Shown piece by piece: positions 12,878 to 25,100 of a stretch of 64,000 nucleotides of DNA; the first letter of the stretch is position 1, and each line of letters begins with the position of its first letter. The notes beneath the pieces were generated by a model, which was not told the DNA's origin, made no database searches, and saw only the letters and a program-made list of their open reading frames with translations. Origin of the DNA: Membranipora membranacea (taxonomy: Eukaryota; Bryozoa; Gymnolaemata; Cheilostomatida; Membraniporidae); assembly GCA_914767715.1 (NCBI GenBank), contig OU612070.1:16199501-16263500 (forward strand), in the 5' to 3' direction. The translations under genes and the position numbers were made by a program.

Positions 12878-15800
12878 TCAAGCAGCCTGAGTTCTGCGAC
12901 GAGCTGGACCAGAAGAAGGAAATTCGTAAGGCTTGTCGTTCATTAGTCTCCTCCTTGCCCCCAGCACTGACGATCCATAGCTAGACTTCTTGCGATCAAT
13001 TTTAGCGATTAGATAGTCAGAAAATGTCAAATCAGCTAGGAATATAGCAATCATAGAAACTGTCAGTAATATTGTGAGTACAAGAATCATTATATGCCAA
13101 AGTAAGCTGCCATGAGGAGATTTACACATCACCATAGAGACGTATAAGATTGGCAGTGTAATGCTGGCTAGTAGTAGTAAGAGGGTTGTGATGATGATGC
13201 TCCGCCTGGACAAACCTCTGAGTATCTTTATAACTGTGGTGATGAGATTGATTAGCATGATGAGAAGGAAAGGGCAAACAAACTCCAGTATTGTATGCAC
13301 GGAGTTGTGCCCCTCCATGTAAATATGAGTTAGCAAGGCGACCATATTGAAATGTTGATACCTGAAATGAGGAAAAAGTAGGATACAAATTAGGAGTATT
13401 ACCAGCCCGCCTAGTGCTAATTGATTCTGTTTTTGGTGGTGTTACACATACATCTACCTCCAAGCTATGGCTTAGGCCAGTAATATTTTCCAGCATACTC
13501 AACAACACTTATATTGATGAAAGTTATGCACAGCAAAATCTATGTGCCATGTTGTATGCCTTTTATGGTTATACTTCCGGTTCGTTTTCAAGCCTGATGG
13601 CCAAATGTCTCATATGACAAGTGAATTAACCACTCACTTGTGTATGGCGAAGCACTCTATAAAGGGTAGCGGTGCCATATACAGTATTGGTATAACAAAT
13701 ATGATCAAGTATTGGTCTGCCAAGCTGTCTGCTACAGCGTCATGAAAGTTTTGCTGTGATAAAGATGGCTTTCGAGACTTTTGATTTTTCACCGTGCAGC
13801 ATTTTGTGTTGAGTGTAAGGGTGGCTAGACAGCTGACAAGCCATAGGTAGTGCTCTGCTATGCTCAGCAACAAATGTGCCACAGTGACAGGTACCTCTAG
13901 GTACCAGATTAAGTGACAGGCTAGGACACCTGCTAGAGACAGGCTCAGTACGAAGTGAAGGCACCGGAATGCAGGGCGATCTCTCCTGCCAAAGCAAAAA
14001 GATTTGATAAGAATTACTTTGAAATGTTGTCAATCATGTTGCAATTCAGTGCACACCTATGGGACAAAGGCCATAAAGTCTGTACTTTAAATGCTTTGAT
14101 TTATGTTGCATGATTACTGGTAGTGGCATCCCATTATGGATCACTGGTGATTAATAGAATCTGTCACTACCAGCCACAAGAAGAGCTTTGAGTACCCTAA
14201 GCTAAACAAAATTCAAACCCACAGCGGTGAGCATGTGCATGATGTAGCGCAATAACATATACTAGTTTTTAGTTTAAGTTATCAGATGGCTCTAATGCAA
14301 GCTAGTGACATTACATTGTCAACCACTGGTATGAGTGGTTGATAATGTAATGCCACTAGCTCGCAGTGGAGCCGTCTGAGTACTTAACCTAAGTAGTTTT
14401 ATGTAACTTCTCACCTTTGAATACAGGTAAGAGCTGCAGTGAGAGCCAGAAGTGCTATGCTAACAATCTGTAACACTGTGTTAGTAAGCTTCAGCCATTT
14501 CGGAGCTGACTCTGCTATGCCATTGAACGTTTGGAAGCCTTGATATTTATCGGATATCGCTGGTACTTCATCAATTTGGTTTTGCAGCTGCTGTTGAAAG
14601 TCAGAATTTTTAGATTTTCTTCCATCGAAAACATCCTCCAACCCGTTCAGACGGATAAGGTCACTTTTTCCTGTGCGACCATGTAACTCGAGAACAGAGG
14701 GTTCACTAGGATATAGATAGATTGAATAATGCGCTACGTCAAGATACGAATATCGTGAACAATCTATCTTAATAAACGAGAAGTTATACACCTCACACTT
14801 CTCGAGCAGCTGAACTAAGCGTGGGTAGTCGACATCAGTTAGATTGAACACCTGTTTCACTATTTTTACAGTATCAGACTCTTTCAGTGGTTTAATGCTG
14901 AACAGCTCATTGCATCTTTCTCTATTCGCACAACTTCGATGTTGTATTGAACTTTCCCCAGAACCGAAGAGGAATATCACTACAAATAGATATATCAGCT
15001 TGATAAATAAGTTTCAGTTGAAATAATATGGTGTCTATCTAAGTTTCAATTGATCATTGGTTCAAAAAACGAGTGTCAGGTTGATGAGCTATACAATGCT
15101 ACGCTTATGAGCATATGCTGTTAGCTCATACGTAGTTAATGCTGTGTTGGGATAGCTGGTAGCATTTCATTATCAGCCACTTTTGTTGGGAAAGTGGTTG
15201 ATTATGAAGTGCTACTACCAGCTATCGTGACACAGTTTAAGAGCATACGCTAAAATTATATGCTTGAGTATATAGAATAGCATGAGCTATGTCATTCTAC
15301 TTTGTTATGCTATGCTACATATGTCTCTATGCTCCATGATAACATGATGTCAATTAGAATTCTCTATCCCTACAGAAATAGCTGTACATGGTAAATTTTC
15401 TCTCTCCATATCGAGACAAGTATCGATGGTGAATGCAGCTAGAATTCATATAGCACAAAGAGAATAGTCACAATGTCAGTTTCCGCACCTCTTTTTAGTG
15501 CTATTATTGACATTAAATATTGCTGAAGGACCAAAGCTATATATGGTCTGGCGGCTAGTTCTGCAATATTTTTATTTTGCTATGTAAATCGTTGAAAATT
15601 GCCCCATCCCCCATCTCATCTATGACATAGCACCATAAGCTACCACTTCAAAATACTTTTAATTTCCTTTTCACATAAATTGAAAATAAATATATTTTCC
15701 TTATCAGGGACATGGTAACAAATAACAAGTGACAAGAAACAGGGTTCTGTTCCTACTTGATTGCACAATAGCAAACAACATAATTCATTAACCTTTACAG

Positions 15801-17016
15801 TTTTCTAAAGTGGATAGAAGTGGTAGCTTTTTGGGCTGGTACTGCAACATTAGGCATTTATACCCCATAAATGGGAAGGGATGAAAGTTTCCAGCAATCA
15901 GCATAATTTTTAGCCTGAAAAGCTATGAATTTTGTCAGTATGAAAATATAGAAAATATACAGAATATCAGCCATGTAGTTATATTAGTGGGTCGACAGAT
16001 TGTGTCTTCCTCAGAAGGGCCAAATTCATGAATTCTGCAACGTATTATAGCAGAAATATATATGTCCTGATTTTGCAAAGATTATACCAATATACCGTAT
16101 AGAATAAACCAAATTAAATCCTTCGCAATCAAGACCAAAAATGCAGATGAGAAATCTTTAAAAGAATTAGGATTCCATTACAAGCTGGTCAAAAGTTGTA
16201 ATTATGAAAACATTTTCCGGGCTTTTATCCCCATGCTATCACACCAACATAGACAGTTTTCTGAGCTTTTATTTATGCCTCAATTCAGAGTTGTCCTCTC
16301 TCCAGTTTGGTACTTTTAACCCAAGCCGCATAGAAAAAACGTGCTGAAAAGCGGGTTATCTTGATAACCGCTTGTTATAGGATGAAAATTATTTTTGATT
16401 CAGAATCTGCAACTTTGAAAACTCATATGGACATAGGTTGGGAAATAATTTTACTATTTGGATAGTCAATTTTAGCATTTTCTGCCTGTTTTGCGGACAA
16501 TTTGGCAAAATTTTTCATGAGTTTCATCACTAAAATTGAGATTTATCAACATTCAAGCCTCCAATGATTTGGAAACCATTTCTCACAGGGTTTTCAATGG
16601 TGCAGACTCTGAATCAAAAATCATTTTTATCTTAACATAAGCGGTTTTCAAGATAACCCTCTTTCAGCAGGTTATCCCTATGCGGCGTGGGTAAAAAGTA
16701 CCAAACTTGAGAGAGGACAACTATGAATTGAGGCATAAATAAGAGCTCAAAAAACTGTCTATTGTGACATGATTTGAATTTGAATCTCAACATGAACAAA
16801 AAGAATAAGAAATTATCTTGAGTATGGTAATCTATAAGAGGAATTATAAAGTATTGTCAAATATGATGAAAGTTGCTTCAATCGAGCAGGTAACGTTACA
16901 AACATTACATCATCATCATCATGAAAAGTGAGAGTAAAGATAGTAAATTAAGTGGTGATAATAAAACAAAAACATAGACAATACTTACTGAACAAAATAT
17001 TATGAATCGTCTCCAT
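12878..17016 (-). CDS. Putative seven-transmembrane receptor A of a tandem family, 4 exons
   Basis: Exons on the minus strand: 17016-16989, 14979-14415, 13985-13638, 13361-12878, phases 1/2/2, giving 474 residues. Exon 1 encodes only METIHNILF; with exon 2 (MIFLF..) it makes a split signal peptide. The ectodomain (about 20-175) has conserved cysteines and N-glycosylation sites (NLT, NFS) and a SAPKWLKLTNTVLQ stem. Predicted membrane segments are at about 177-196, 204-225, 230-254, 291-309, 338-358, 369-390 and 398-419. The cytoplasmic tail of about 55 residues is rich in Arg and Ser (KPYEFPSSGP). Topology fits a G-protein-coupled receptor; TM2-TM3 faintly recall class B, but no GPS motif or DRY is visible. 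I do not recognise the family. It is paralogous to the genes at 22188-25788 and 29695-33031. The gene model is firm; receptor function is inferred. Confidence 0.85.
14118..14172. repeat. Small foldback (hairpin) repeat in intron 2 of receptor gene A
   Basis: Inverted arms TGGTAGTG and CACTACCA around a centre with CATCCCATTATGGATCACTGGT. Related sequence, CCATTATCAAACACTGGT, occurs in receptor gene B near 24037-24056. Confidence 0.6.
14287..14366. repeat. Small foldback (hairpin) repeat in intron 2 of receptor gene A
   Basis: Near-palindromic: GCTAGTGACATTACATTGTC on the left pairs with GATAATGTAATGCCACTAGC on the right, around CAACCACTGGTATGAGTGGTT. It resembles the hairpin at 15140-15230, so these are copies of one small foldback family. 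Confidence 0.8.
15140..15230. repeat. Small foldback (hairpin) repeat in intron 1 of receptor gene A
   Basis: Left arm GTGTTGGGATAGCTGGTAGC and right arm GCTACTACCAGCTATCGTGACAC, with CATTATCAGCCACTTT / AAAGTGGTTGATTATG continuing the pairing to a 7-nt loop. It shares the GTGGTTGAT-ATG centre with the repeat at 14287-14366. Confidence 0.8.
16243..16765. mobile_element. MITE-like element with long inverted arms, family 4, copy 1
   Basis: In intron 1 of receptor gene A. The left arm, from AATAGACAG-like AACATAGACAGTTTT through GCCTCAATTCAGAGTTGTCC and AGTTTGGTACTTTTA, is repeated as complement in the right arm (TAAAAAGTACCAAACTTGAG, GGACAACTATGAATTGAGGC, AAAAAACTGTCTATTG). Arms are about 170 bp. 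A decayed relative is at about 22854-23366 in receptor gene B. No coding frame was found. Confidence 0.85.
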
Positions 17017-18473
17017 TCTGACTGCTTCTCTTGTCGACTCTTCTCATAAGTGCTTTCAGTTAAATACTGGGTGGTATCGCTCTAACCTATTTCATATTAT
17101 GGCCACACAACAGTACAATTTACACTCAATAACTGGTACACTGATCGTAAGGTGTGAATCACATGAACGTCATTCAACCCCGGCATGAGTACTTTTCACA
17201 GGTGAGTTTTCTGTCTAGAGTAAACGATGCGACTCTTATGGTTACTAATAAGCTCTACCAAAAACTAGCCTCATTTGTAAGGGGGTATACCTGCTTCAGT
17301 CAGAGGTGTCATGAAGACCTGCGGACAATGGAAAGTTCTCTAGTTTGATTAATACTTATTTTTTACACTTTTTAATAACTGATATTTTTTAATCTTTTCT
17401 GTTATAATACGCATCAATATTGTTGGTGCATATTGATAATAACTACGTAAATTTAAAGGGCCTGCTTACCTACAAATATATACACTCCTGCAAGAATTTT
17501 TTTTATTACATCATTGAAATTGCGATAATGGATGTAGTAAATAAATACATTACCTTTTTTATTTCGACACGTTTTCCTCTTCCCTCTCCATGACACGTGT
17601 AAATAGTGGTAATAAGATGGTATCTTATTATATCTATTTGCACATGTCATGTGTATATTTAGAACGTGAATACCATATTTATACTGGAGTACCGACCTTC
17701 CTGTAACTGTTACTTGCATAAGTTATTACTGCTATAGCTTTCTGTATTATAGCTTGAAACAGACATGGAAAATCAGCATTCTGAAAAGCTTATTTTTCTC
17801 ATGATGGCTGATGCATGTTTGCCTTTCTCTTCCTTTCAAACAGAGATTTTCATAAATTTTGTAAGCGAAGACAGAAACAAGGTCATCCTGTAGCTTTTGA
17901 GCTGGGGCCTTACACACTCACTTTGGTATATAAATACGGCCAGCATTTATTTCCGCCATAGTAATAATCTTATTTGAAGGATGAAATTGAGGGGATTAAA
18001 GGGGTCTTTGGTTCAGATCCAGCGTTGATTATGGAGGCATCCTGGTCATCACATTGGGGTTAGCATGTGTAGTGAGCATTACTGTAATTTTTTTAAATAT
18101 TGTATGTGCCTCACTTGACCCATGTATATGTTCAAATTTATCCCCCAATTATGATATCCCTCAACAAGAGCATCATTGTGGGAAATTTGTTTGAGCCATA
18201 GCTTGTCTTGTCAAGTTTACAGAATTAGAATTGGTTAATCTATCAACTTGGGCAGAGGTGGGAGATTGTTGATCAGACCTAAAGTCCCTCTTTAAGTGGT
18301 GATTAGCTAACTACTCAGGGTTGTAGGGATTATTTGGGGTTGTGTTAGATCAAAAGCACTATAAAGGTAATTTATGATTAGGAGCAGCTCAGCCTACAAT
18401 CAAAATTGAAGTTTTCGCTCATTATTAGCCTCGTTTTCAACCTAAACTACTTACCAGGAGGGGTGGTGGGTCT

Positions 18474-18622
18474 TTCAATTAAAATCAGCTGACATCACTG
18501 TCTGATTGCACAGCGAGTCCCACTTAAGGGTCTCGGCCCTAATTTCCTCACCCATTTATGGAACTTTAAATACATTCTGAATGTACGATTTTGAAATGGA
18601 TTTTTCTAATTGTAAGACCAAA
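18474..18622. repeat. MITE-like inverted-repeat element, family 2, copy 2
   Basis: The ends TGGGTCTTTCAATTA and TAATTGTAAGACCA form a short inverted repeat like that of the element at 4449-4705; the interior is diverged. Confidence 0.6.
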
Positions 18623-19301
18623 TGAGTGATAATTAAGAGCAAAGTGATTGTGAAATTTGCAATAAAAAGCATTGCTTATCTTTACATAAAAATCACAATG
18701 TTAATTTGATCATAATTTATGTTGCAAGTTTCTTCAATACATTCTTTTGACTGCCGTAATCACTTTGAATAATGTTTCCTGTTGGGAGAAACAAAAAAAA
18801 AAAAACAAAGAAAAATATCGTAGACATAATTGATCGGAAAACACAGTAAATAGTTAGTGATGCTGATACAGGTATATAATGTTTGAAAGAAGAATAAGAT
18901 CTGATGTTCTTTCAACTCTAGTGGCGGTTTGCTGTAATTTAAGGAAAGGTTGGTAAAGTAGCAAGCAATCTGAGGAAGCGTCATAAGATCCAAATTACAA
19001 CACCTAGTTGGTCTGTCCCAACAAAATAACCGAATGAATGAACCTTTATTGTCACAATGTTCCATGTGAAATAAAAATGTTGAGTGGCTGCAGTGATAAA
19101 ATCATAAAAAAAATTATAACTTTGAGCTCAATTAAAAGGACGGCAAAGATGAAAAATGTATACACAAAAATATTTTCTATGAATAATTAAAGGTATTTAA
19201 GAAAATCAAGAAACTAAAAAAGTTTACTATTTATGACATGAACGGATACTGCCCTGAAAGACTTAGTTCCAATATCAGTTCCTATATTTTTACCCGTGAC
19301 T

Positions 19302-19715
19302 CAGGGGCGTATATTCTAAAAATTTTCACTCACTGACTTTTTAGAGATGAGCGTAATGATCGGGCGCAGCCCGATCCACACGCCGTAGGCGTGGCGGGGA
19401 GGGTGTGGGAGGGGCGCTTAAGCGCCCTCCCACCACGGAAATTTTTGCATATCGGTAGCAAAATAGTGCAAGCAGAGAGGTATTTCAATAGCTCACTGAG
19501 GTATTTCAATAGCTCACTGAGCTGTTGGGTACTTTCAGAAAACAACTCAATAGCAGTAGAAGATTACGGAAAAATTTTGAAAAAAAACTGACCTAAATGG
19601 GATTCGAACCCACAACAATCTGTTAAACAGTGATTATAAAGCAGACGCTCTACACACTGAGCTATTCAGTCACTCACGGAATTCCGTGGGCCGTGAGTGC
19701 TAATATACGCCACTG
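19302..19715. mobile_element. hAT-like non-autonomous DNA transposon, 414 bp, with 8-bp target duplication
   Basis: The left end reads CAGGGGCGTATATTCT and the right end is the complement of CAGTGGCGTATATTAG, so the terminal inverted repeat is CAGKGGCGTATATT. It is flanked on both sides by the same 8 bases, CCGTGACT (19294-19301 and 19716-19723), the target-site length typical of hAT transposons. No transposase frame is present. Inside are three GC-rich palindromes (19358-19376, 19379-19393, 19405-19433), two tandem copies of a 21-bp unit ending ATAGCTCACTGAG (19479-19521) and a tRNA-like segment (19594-19678). The boundaries are directly supported by the sequence. Confidence 0.88.
19594..19678 (-). 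tRNA. tRNA-like sequence (pseudogene or tRNA-derived part of the transposon)
   Basis: On the minus strand it reads like a tRNA: an A box (TAGCTCAGTGTGTAGAGCG), a B box (GGGTTCGAATCCC with a T-arm) and acceptor ends TGACTGA / TAGGTCA that pair imperfectly. The anticodon region is too long (TCTG..CAGA enclosing about 20 nt), so it is either intron-containing or degenerate. It lies wholly inside the hAT-like element, so I favour a captured tRNA or SINE head over a working gene. Confidence 0.5.
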
Positions 19716-19789
19716 CCGTGACTTGACAGCTGATCTAGAGCGCCTATATGACAGTTTATCAAAACTTAAAACAGACTTGCACTCGGTGG

Positions 19790-21250
19790 CTTAGTAAAGC
19801 TTTGGTGGTGATGCGATTGTTTATGGTGTCCTTTAGGTGAGCTTGTATAGTATCAGAGAGTTTTTCAGCATATTTTCTATTTGGTGTAATAGGGATTTTT
19901 CACTATCTGTCATATTATGATGGTAGATGATGGATGACCGGCATAGTAGTCTAATTTCGATAGTTGGCCATATATCTCAATTTGCTCATAATGTGGAGTC
20001 TTTTTCTAGCGTTGGTGGTGAGCTGTTCAGTGTTTGCTGAGAATTTTAGTTTGTGGTCTAGGGTAGTTCCTAGATATTTATAATCTGTTACATGTTCAAC
20101 CACCATGCAGGTTGAATGAATAATCTCTGAGAAGGAGTGATTTAGTTTTACATGCATTTAGTAGAAGGCATACCTGACAAGTATCCCTATTTGGTAGGGA
20201 GGCTCCAAGTTTTTAGAGGATTTTTCCATCCCCTTCCTATCTCCCTTTTTTCTCATTTTTTTCAGCTTGTTCACCCAGAAAATCTTTAAAGCATATACTT
20301 ATGTAATTGCTCATTACCAATACTGCTGTTCATGATCTTTATCTAGCCTAATACTTTTGTTAGGGCTGTCTTTCCTATTTCACAATATGAATGCTCAAGT
20401 TTTGGCTTATAAACATGACAAACAAGGGCCGAATTGCAACCCCACTGTGGGACGCAGAGTAGTTTTCCAGGTCGGTAACCTCCTGATTTCCGGGTCTATC
20501 AACTTGTCATGTATGGTAGAAGTTTGTGATTGTAGCACCTTTAAACAATGCTACTTGATGTTTCTTGTAGTATGGCTTGGTGGTTTGGAGAACATAACTC
20601 CAAGATGAGGGTGTCGTCGGCATATTTACCTATATGTATATTGGGTGATGTTCTGCTTAATTTGTATGTGTATATAGTGAACAGTATTGGACTTGCGGGC
20701 TACCTGTAGATGTAGTGAAGGTAGCTTACTTCTTTCCTGATGATATTATTTGTTGATGACGTTGTGTAACATAGCTGTATATCCAGTGGATGATGTTCGG
20801 GTGAAGGTTGGTCCCTATTAGTTTGTTTATTAGTACTGTCAGGGATACCGTCTTGAAAGCACTCGTAAAATTAATGAAGAGGGATTTTTGGGTTTGGCAT
20901 CTAGATGTTGGGTGACACAGTCAAGAGTAAGCAGTAGAGTTGGTTAGGATCTTGATAAGCAGACTGCAATGTTCAGCCAGAAGTCTCTTGAGGCATTTCG
21001 ATAGGATAGAGGTAAGAGCTATCGGACGAAATTCTTTGGGAATACCAGCAGTTTTTAATTTCGGGATGGTTTCATATGTGACAGTTCTCAAAGAAGAGTA
21101 AATGGACAGTTTCGACTAGTATATGTGCTGCCATTTTAATGAAACGAGGTGGTATGTTGTCAGGACCGCAACCTTTCCTGGAGTTAACACTGCGTAAAGC
21201 ATGATATACGAAAGAACAGTGTATTCTGTGAATGTCTGCAACTATCCTCA
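19790..21250 (-). pseudogene. Degenerate non-LTR retrotransposon (LINE) reverse transcriptase remnant
   Basis: Scattered pieces of a reverse transcriptase read on the minus strand: near 21140-21190 a segment reading GCGPDNIPPR, around 20830-20890 a segment reading like FTSAFKTVSL (the catalytic-domain region after DNI), and at 19951-20157 a thumb-like stretch with VVEHVTDYKYLGTTLDHKLKF. Many stops and frameshifts separate them, so the copy is dead. The order matches a single element in 5' to 3' direction on this strand. The clade cannot be fixed. Confidence 0.65.
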
Positions 21251-22187
21251 AAGCTCGTTTTTGTTTAATAAATAAAAAATTTGTTACATATGAAGGTGAG
21301 AGATTGTAATATAGTTGAGTGGTGTTTCGTACACAAAGTTGTATGGCACCACCATACTTTTTTTTAAATTATCATCAGCAATTCAATTAAAGAGAAAAGG
21401 AAACTTTTTGCAAACCAAGCTGAGTCAGGCGCACTGAGTCCAATCTGGTTATGATTAATCCTGTGAAGTTGAGGCATTTAAAGCTCATGAGCAAATTTGC
21501 AATAGATAACAATGGTAATGGACACCCTAGCCTCAATCATAGGTCAAGGTCAGGGTCAATGGGGTTGGGTTCATACTTTACTTTACATTTTCATGGAAAC
21601 GCAAAATAAGTAATCAGTACTCAAATTTTTCATCGTAATTAACACCAGCTGAGTTGATAGTATTTTGCTAAGGTTTGAATCCAATCAAACTCATGATAAA
21701 CTTTGAGCAAAACATTGTTGGTTCTTGTTGCAAAAGTTATGCTAACTGTGTGAGACAAAATGTGATAATGATTTGTGAGAAATGGTTCATGTAGAACAGA
21801 CATCTCATTGATATTTAAAGAAATCATATGGCTTGTTTTTGAACCCATTATATTGCTTCTGTCAATGCCTACCACATCTGGGTGAAAAGCATTCTCTTTA
21901 GATAGGATGAAACTCTAAATCTATCCGGATGAGAATATAGCTGATGAAAATCATTGTGATGTTTATTCTCTCACTCTCTGATAAAGCTTATCAAAGCCTG
22001 AATCTAACCAGGCCAAAGCAGAAAAACTGTTCTGTAACTTCACTATGTCAGTATTTTATTTTAGTGATGAAATGGTACAACAAAATAGTATTACATAAGT
22101 GGTGTGCAAAGTAAGGAATTAAGCAGAAGGAAACTTATAAGGCTTTCTGCTGACAAATCTCTTCCTTGTCACAAACACAAGCCATCT

Positions 22188-25100
22188 TTAGCTAGCTTTT
22201 CTCTTGCGATCGATTTTGGCGGCAAAGTGGTCAAAAAATCTCAAATCTACCAAGAAAATAATAACCATCGAAACTGTCAGTGATATTGTGTGAACAAGAA
22301 TCATTATATTCCAAAGTAAGCTGCTATGAGGAGACTTACTCATCACCATGGAGACATATAAGATCGGTAGTGTAAAGCTGACTAGCAGTAGTAAGAGGGT
22401 TGTTATGATGCTTCGCGTGGTCAAACCTTTCATAATCTTCATTACTGTAGTGATAAGGGTTATGATCATGATGAGAACGAAAGGGCAAACAAACTCCAGT
22501 ATGGTATGCGCAGAGTTGTGCCCCTCCATGTAAATATGTGTTAGCAAGGCAACCATATCAAAATGTTGAGACCTGGAATTAGGAAAAATAGGATAGAAAT
22601 GAGAAATCCTGAATATCTAGTTCTATAACTACTTCTCCTCAGTTAATTTGATTTTGTGGTGTTGGACTTTCATCAAACACCAATCTATAACTTAGGCTAG
22701 TAATATACTAGAACAATTTCTATCTCAACAACACTGGAAATATTGATAAAGGTCGTTACAGCAAAATTAATGTGCTATGTTGTCTGCCTCATACAGGAGT
22801 TAGACTTCCTGCTGGTACTACAGGCAGGTGATACGGTGATGTAACAGAGCGAGAAAGACAGTTTTCAGAATTTGAATTTGAGCCTATTTGGGAGTTTCCC
22901 TCTCTCCATTTGGGTACTTTTTAAGAAACGCTGCATAGAAAAACAATGTAATTATTACTTTATCTGGAGAACCGTGTCCTGGATTTTAGAAACTCTTTCA
23001 AATTCAGGATATGCACCGTTCAAAATTGTAATTCACGAGGTCAAGGTTTGGGAATTAAATTGTAGTATTTGCATTTGATGTGAATTTTTTGAATTTCTGT
23101 CTGTTTCGTTGACACTACATCTTGAATCTCATCATTGATTGAGTCACTATTATAGAGATTAATCAGTTTTCAAACCCTTAATAATTTGAAAATTTTAATG
23201 ATGCAGGTTCTGAATCTGAAATCCGAATCGGAGTTTCCACTACTCAGTAGACGATTCTCTAGACACACTGTTTTCCATATCTACATTGTAAAACAGTACC
23301 CAAAAAAAATGAGTGTGTTAAACTCCAAAAATAAACTTGAATTTGAGCTCAGAAAACTATCTATTATGCTTCTCATTTACTAGATGAAATAACCACTCAC
23401 TTGTGTATGGCAAAGCACTCTATGAAGGGCAGCGGCGCCATATAAAGTATTGGTATAACAAATATGATCAAGTATTCATCTGCCAAGCTGACTTTCATGC
23501 CTGTGATGCTGTCATGAGGTGCAAGAGTGTTTTGCTGCTCTATCTGTGATGCAGAACGCTTTGGAGACTTTTGTTGGATATCCTTGCAGCATTTTGCGTT
23601 GAGCGTAAGGGTGGCTAAACAGCTGACAAGCCAAAGGTAGTGCTCTGCTATGCTCAGCAGCAGGTGTGCCACAGTAACAGGCACATCTATGTACCAGATT
23701 AAGTGACATGAGAGGACACCTGCTAGAGACAGGCTCAGTACAAAGTGAAGGCACCTGAATGCAGGGTCATCTTTCCTGACAAAGCAAACAGTAATAAATA
23801 CAGTATACTTGGATCTTGCAAGCCTGACCGCTGGTTGCAAACCTCTCAGCTTGGATATTTACATTCGCTGTTGTAAAAAAATTGTTTACTAGCCTATCAG
23901 AATACGTATTATTATCAAAGCAGCTGGTGAAATTATATACAGTTTTGGGTCCTCTGTCACATTCATTATGCAGGGAATTTTCGCCTAGTAGTCCACAGTT
24001 GAAGTTATTTATGATGCATGGTTGCCTGTAGTGTCAGTCCATTATCAAACACTGGTCAGGGCCGTAGTTTAGAAAAAATAGTAGGGGGAGACAAAAGTCC
24101 GAGGCGAATCAAAAGCATCACCAGTATGCTCCTTCCCGAGCAATTTTAGGCATTTAATGAGCAAATGGCAATCCCTTAGGAGCTGATTCAAACATGGATT
24201 ATTCGATTTTAATGTTTTAAGGCCACTGTATTTAGCTTTCTAGTGCCTCCCTGCCTCCCCTAGAACTACAGGCCTGCTGGTGTATGATAATAGATGGTTA
24301 CCAATAGCCACTAGGCACAACTTCTATTAGCAAGAAAATGTCCCTCGCTCACCTTCTGATGCATGTTAGGGCTGCAGTGAGTGCCAACAGGATTGTACAG
24401 ATGCCCTGTAACACTGTATTGGTGAGTTCCAGCCATTTTAGAGCAGACACTGAATTGCTTTTGGGTCCTTTGATGACATTCCTTTGCATCTGCTGAGTGG
24501 TAGATGAACTCATATCTATTTTGACATTCGCCAATCCATTAGGTCGGCCAATTTTCTCAGTATTAATTTCTAATTCAAAAACTATAGGTTGACTAGGATA
24601 ATATACCATATAATAATATAGTGTTTTGCGAGTCGAATAAGCTGAACAATCTATTCCTATGGTTGTGTAATTTGCACGCTGGCATGTCTCAAACACCAGA
24701 TTTAAACGCTGGCTGTTGACATCAGTTTTATTGAACATCAGACTCATGTGCTTTATAGTCTCAGAGGGGTCAGCTATTACCGGCGCACTGATGTCGAGTA
24801 GCACTTGGCACGCTTCACTTTTCTCGCAACTAAGACACATCGATTCATAGGGTAGACAGCTGAAGAGGTATACCGCTACAAAGAGATACTCTTAGGTAAA
24901 CAGGTTACATGTGGGATAAGCCACCTCTTTGGAAGTTCACTGCTGAGCTCATGTACTATTCAATTCATGAATTTTTTTATAAATTAATACCTCAAAATTA
25001 ATGATAACTCACTTTCCACCTGATCCTTGTATTGTATCAAGACAAAAGCAGATTAGCATAGATAACAAATGTGTCAATTTCCCTCAATCCCTCCCTTAAT

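Larger units (their letters stand above)
17017..22187. other. Repeat-rich spacer between receptor genes A and B
   Basis: This 5.2 kb spacer holds no intact gene. I see a family 2 MITE-like element at 18474-18622, a hAT-like non-autonomous element at 19302-19715, and a degenerate LINE on the minus strand at about 19790-21250. The open frames at 17154-17348, 17453-17719, 18760-19065 and 21639-21875 show no recognisable domain and are not called. The poly(A) signal of receptor gene B (minus strand AATAAA) is at 22055-22060. Confidence 0.7.

Noticed and set aside
13740-14033. Minus-strand frame over receptor A exon 3 in another frame, with similar ones in B and C
   Set aside because: It persists in the paralogues only because the real frame is conserved; it has no fitting acceptor or start and no membrane segments.
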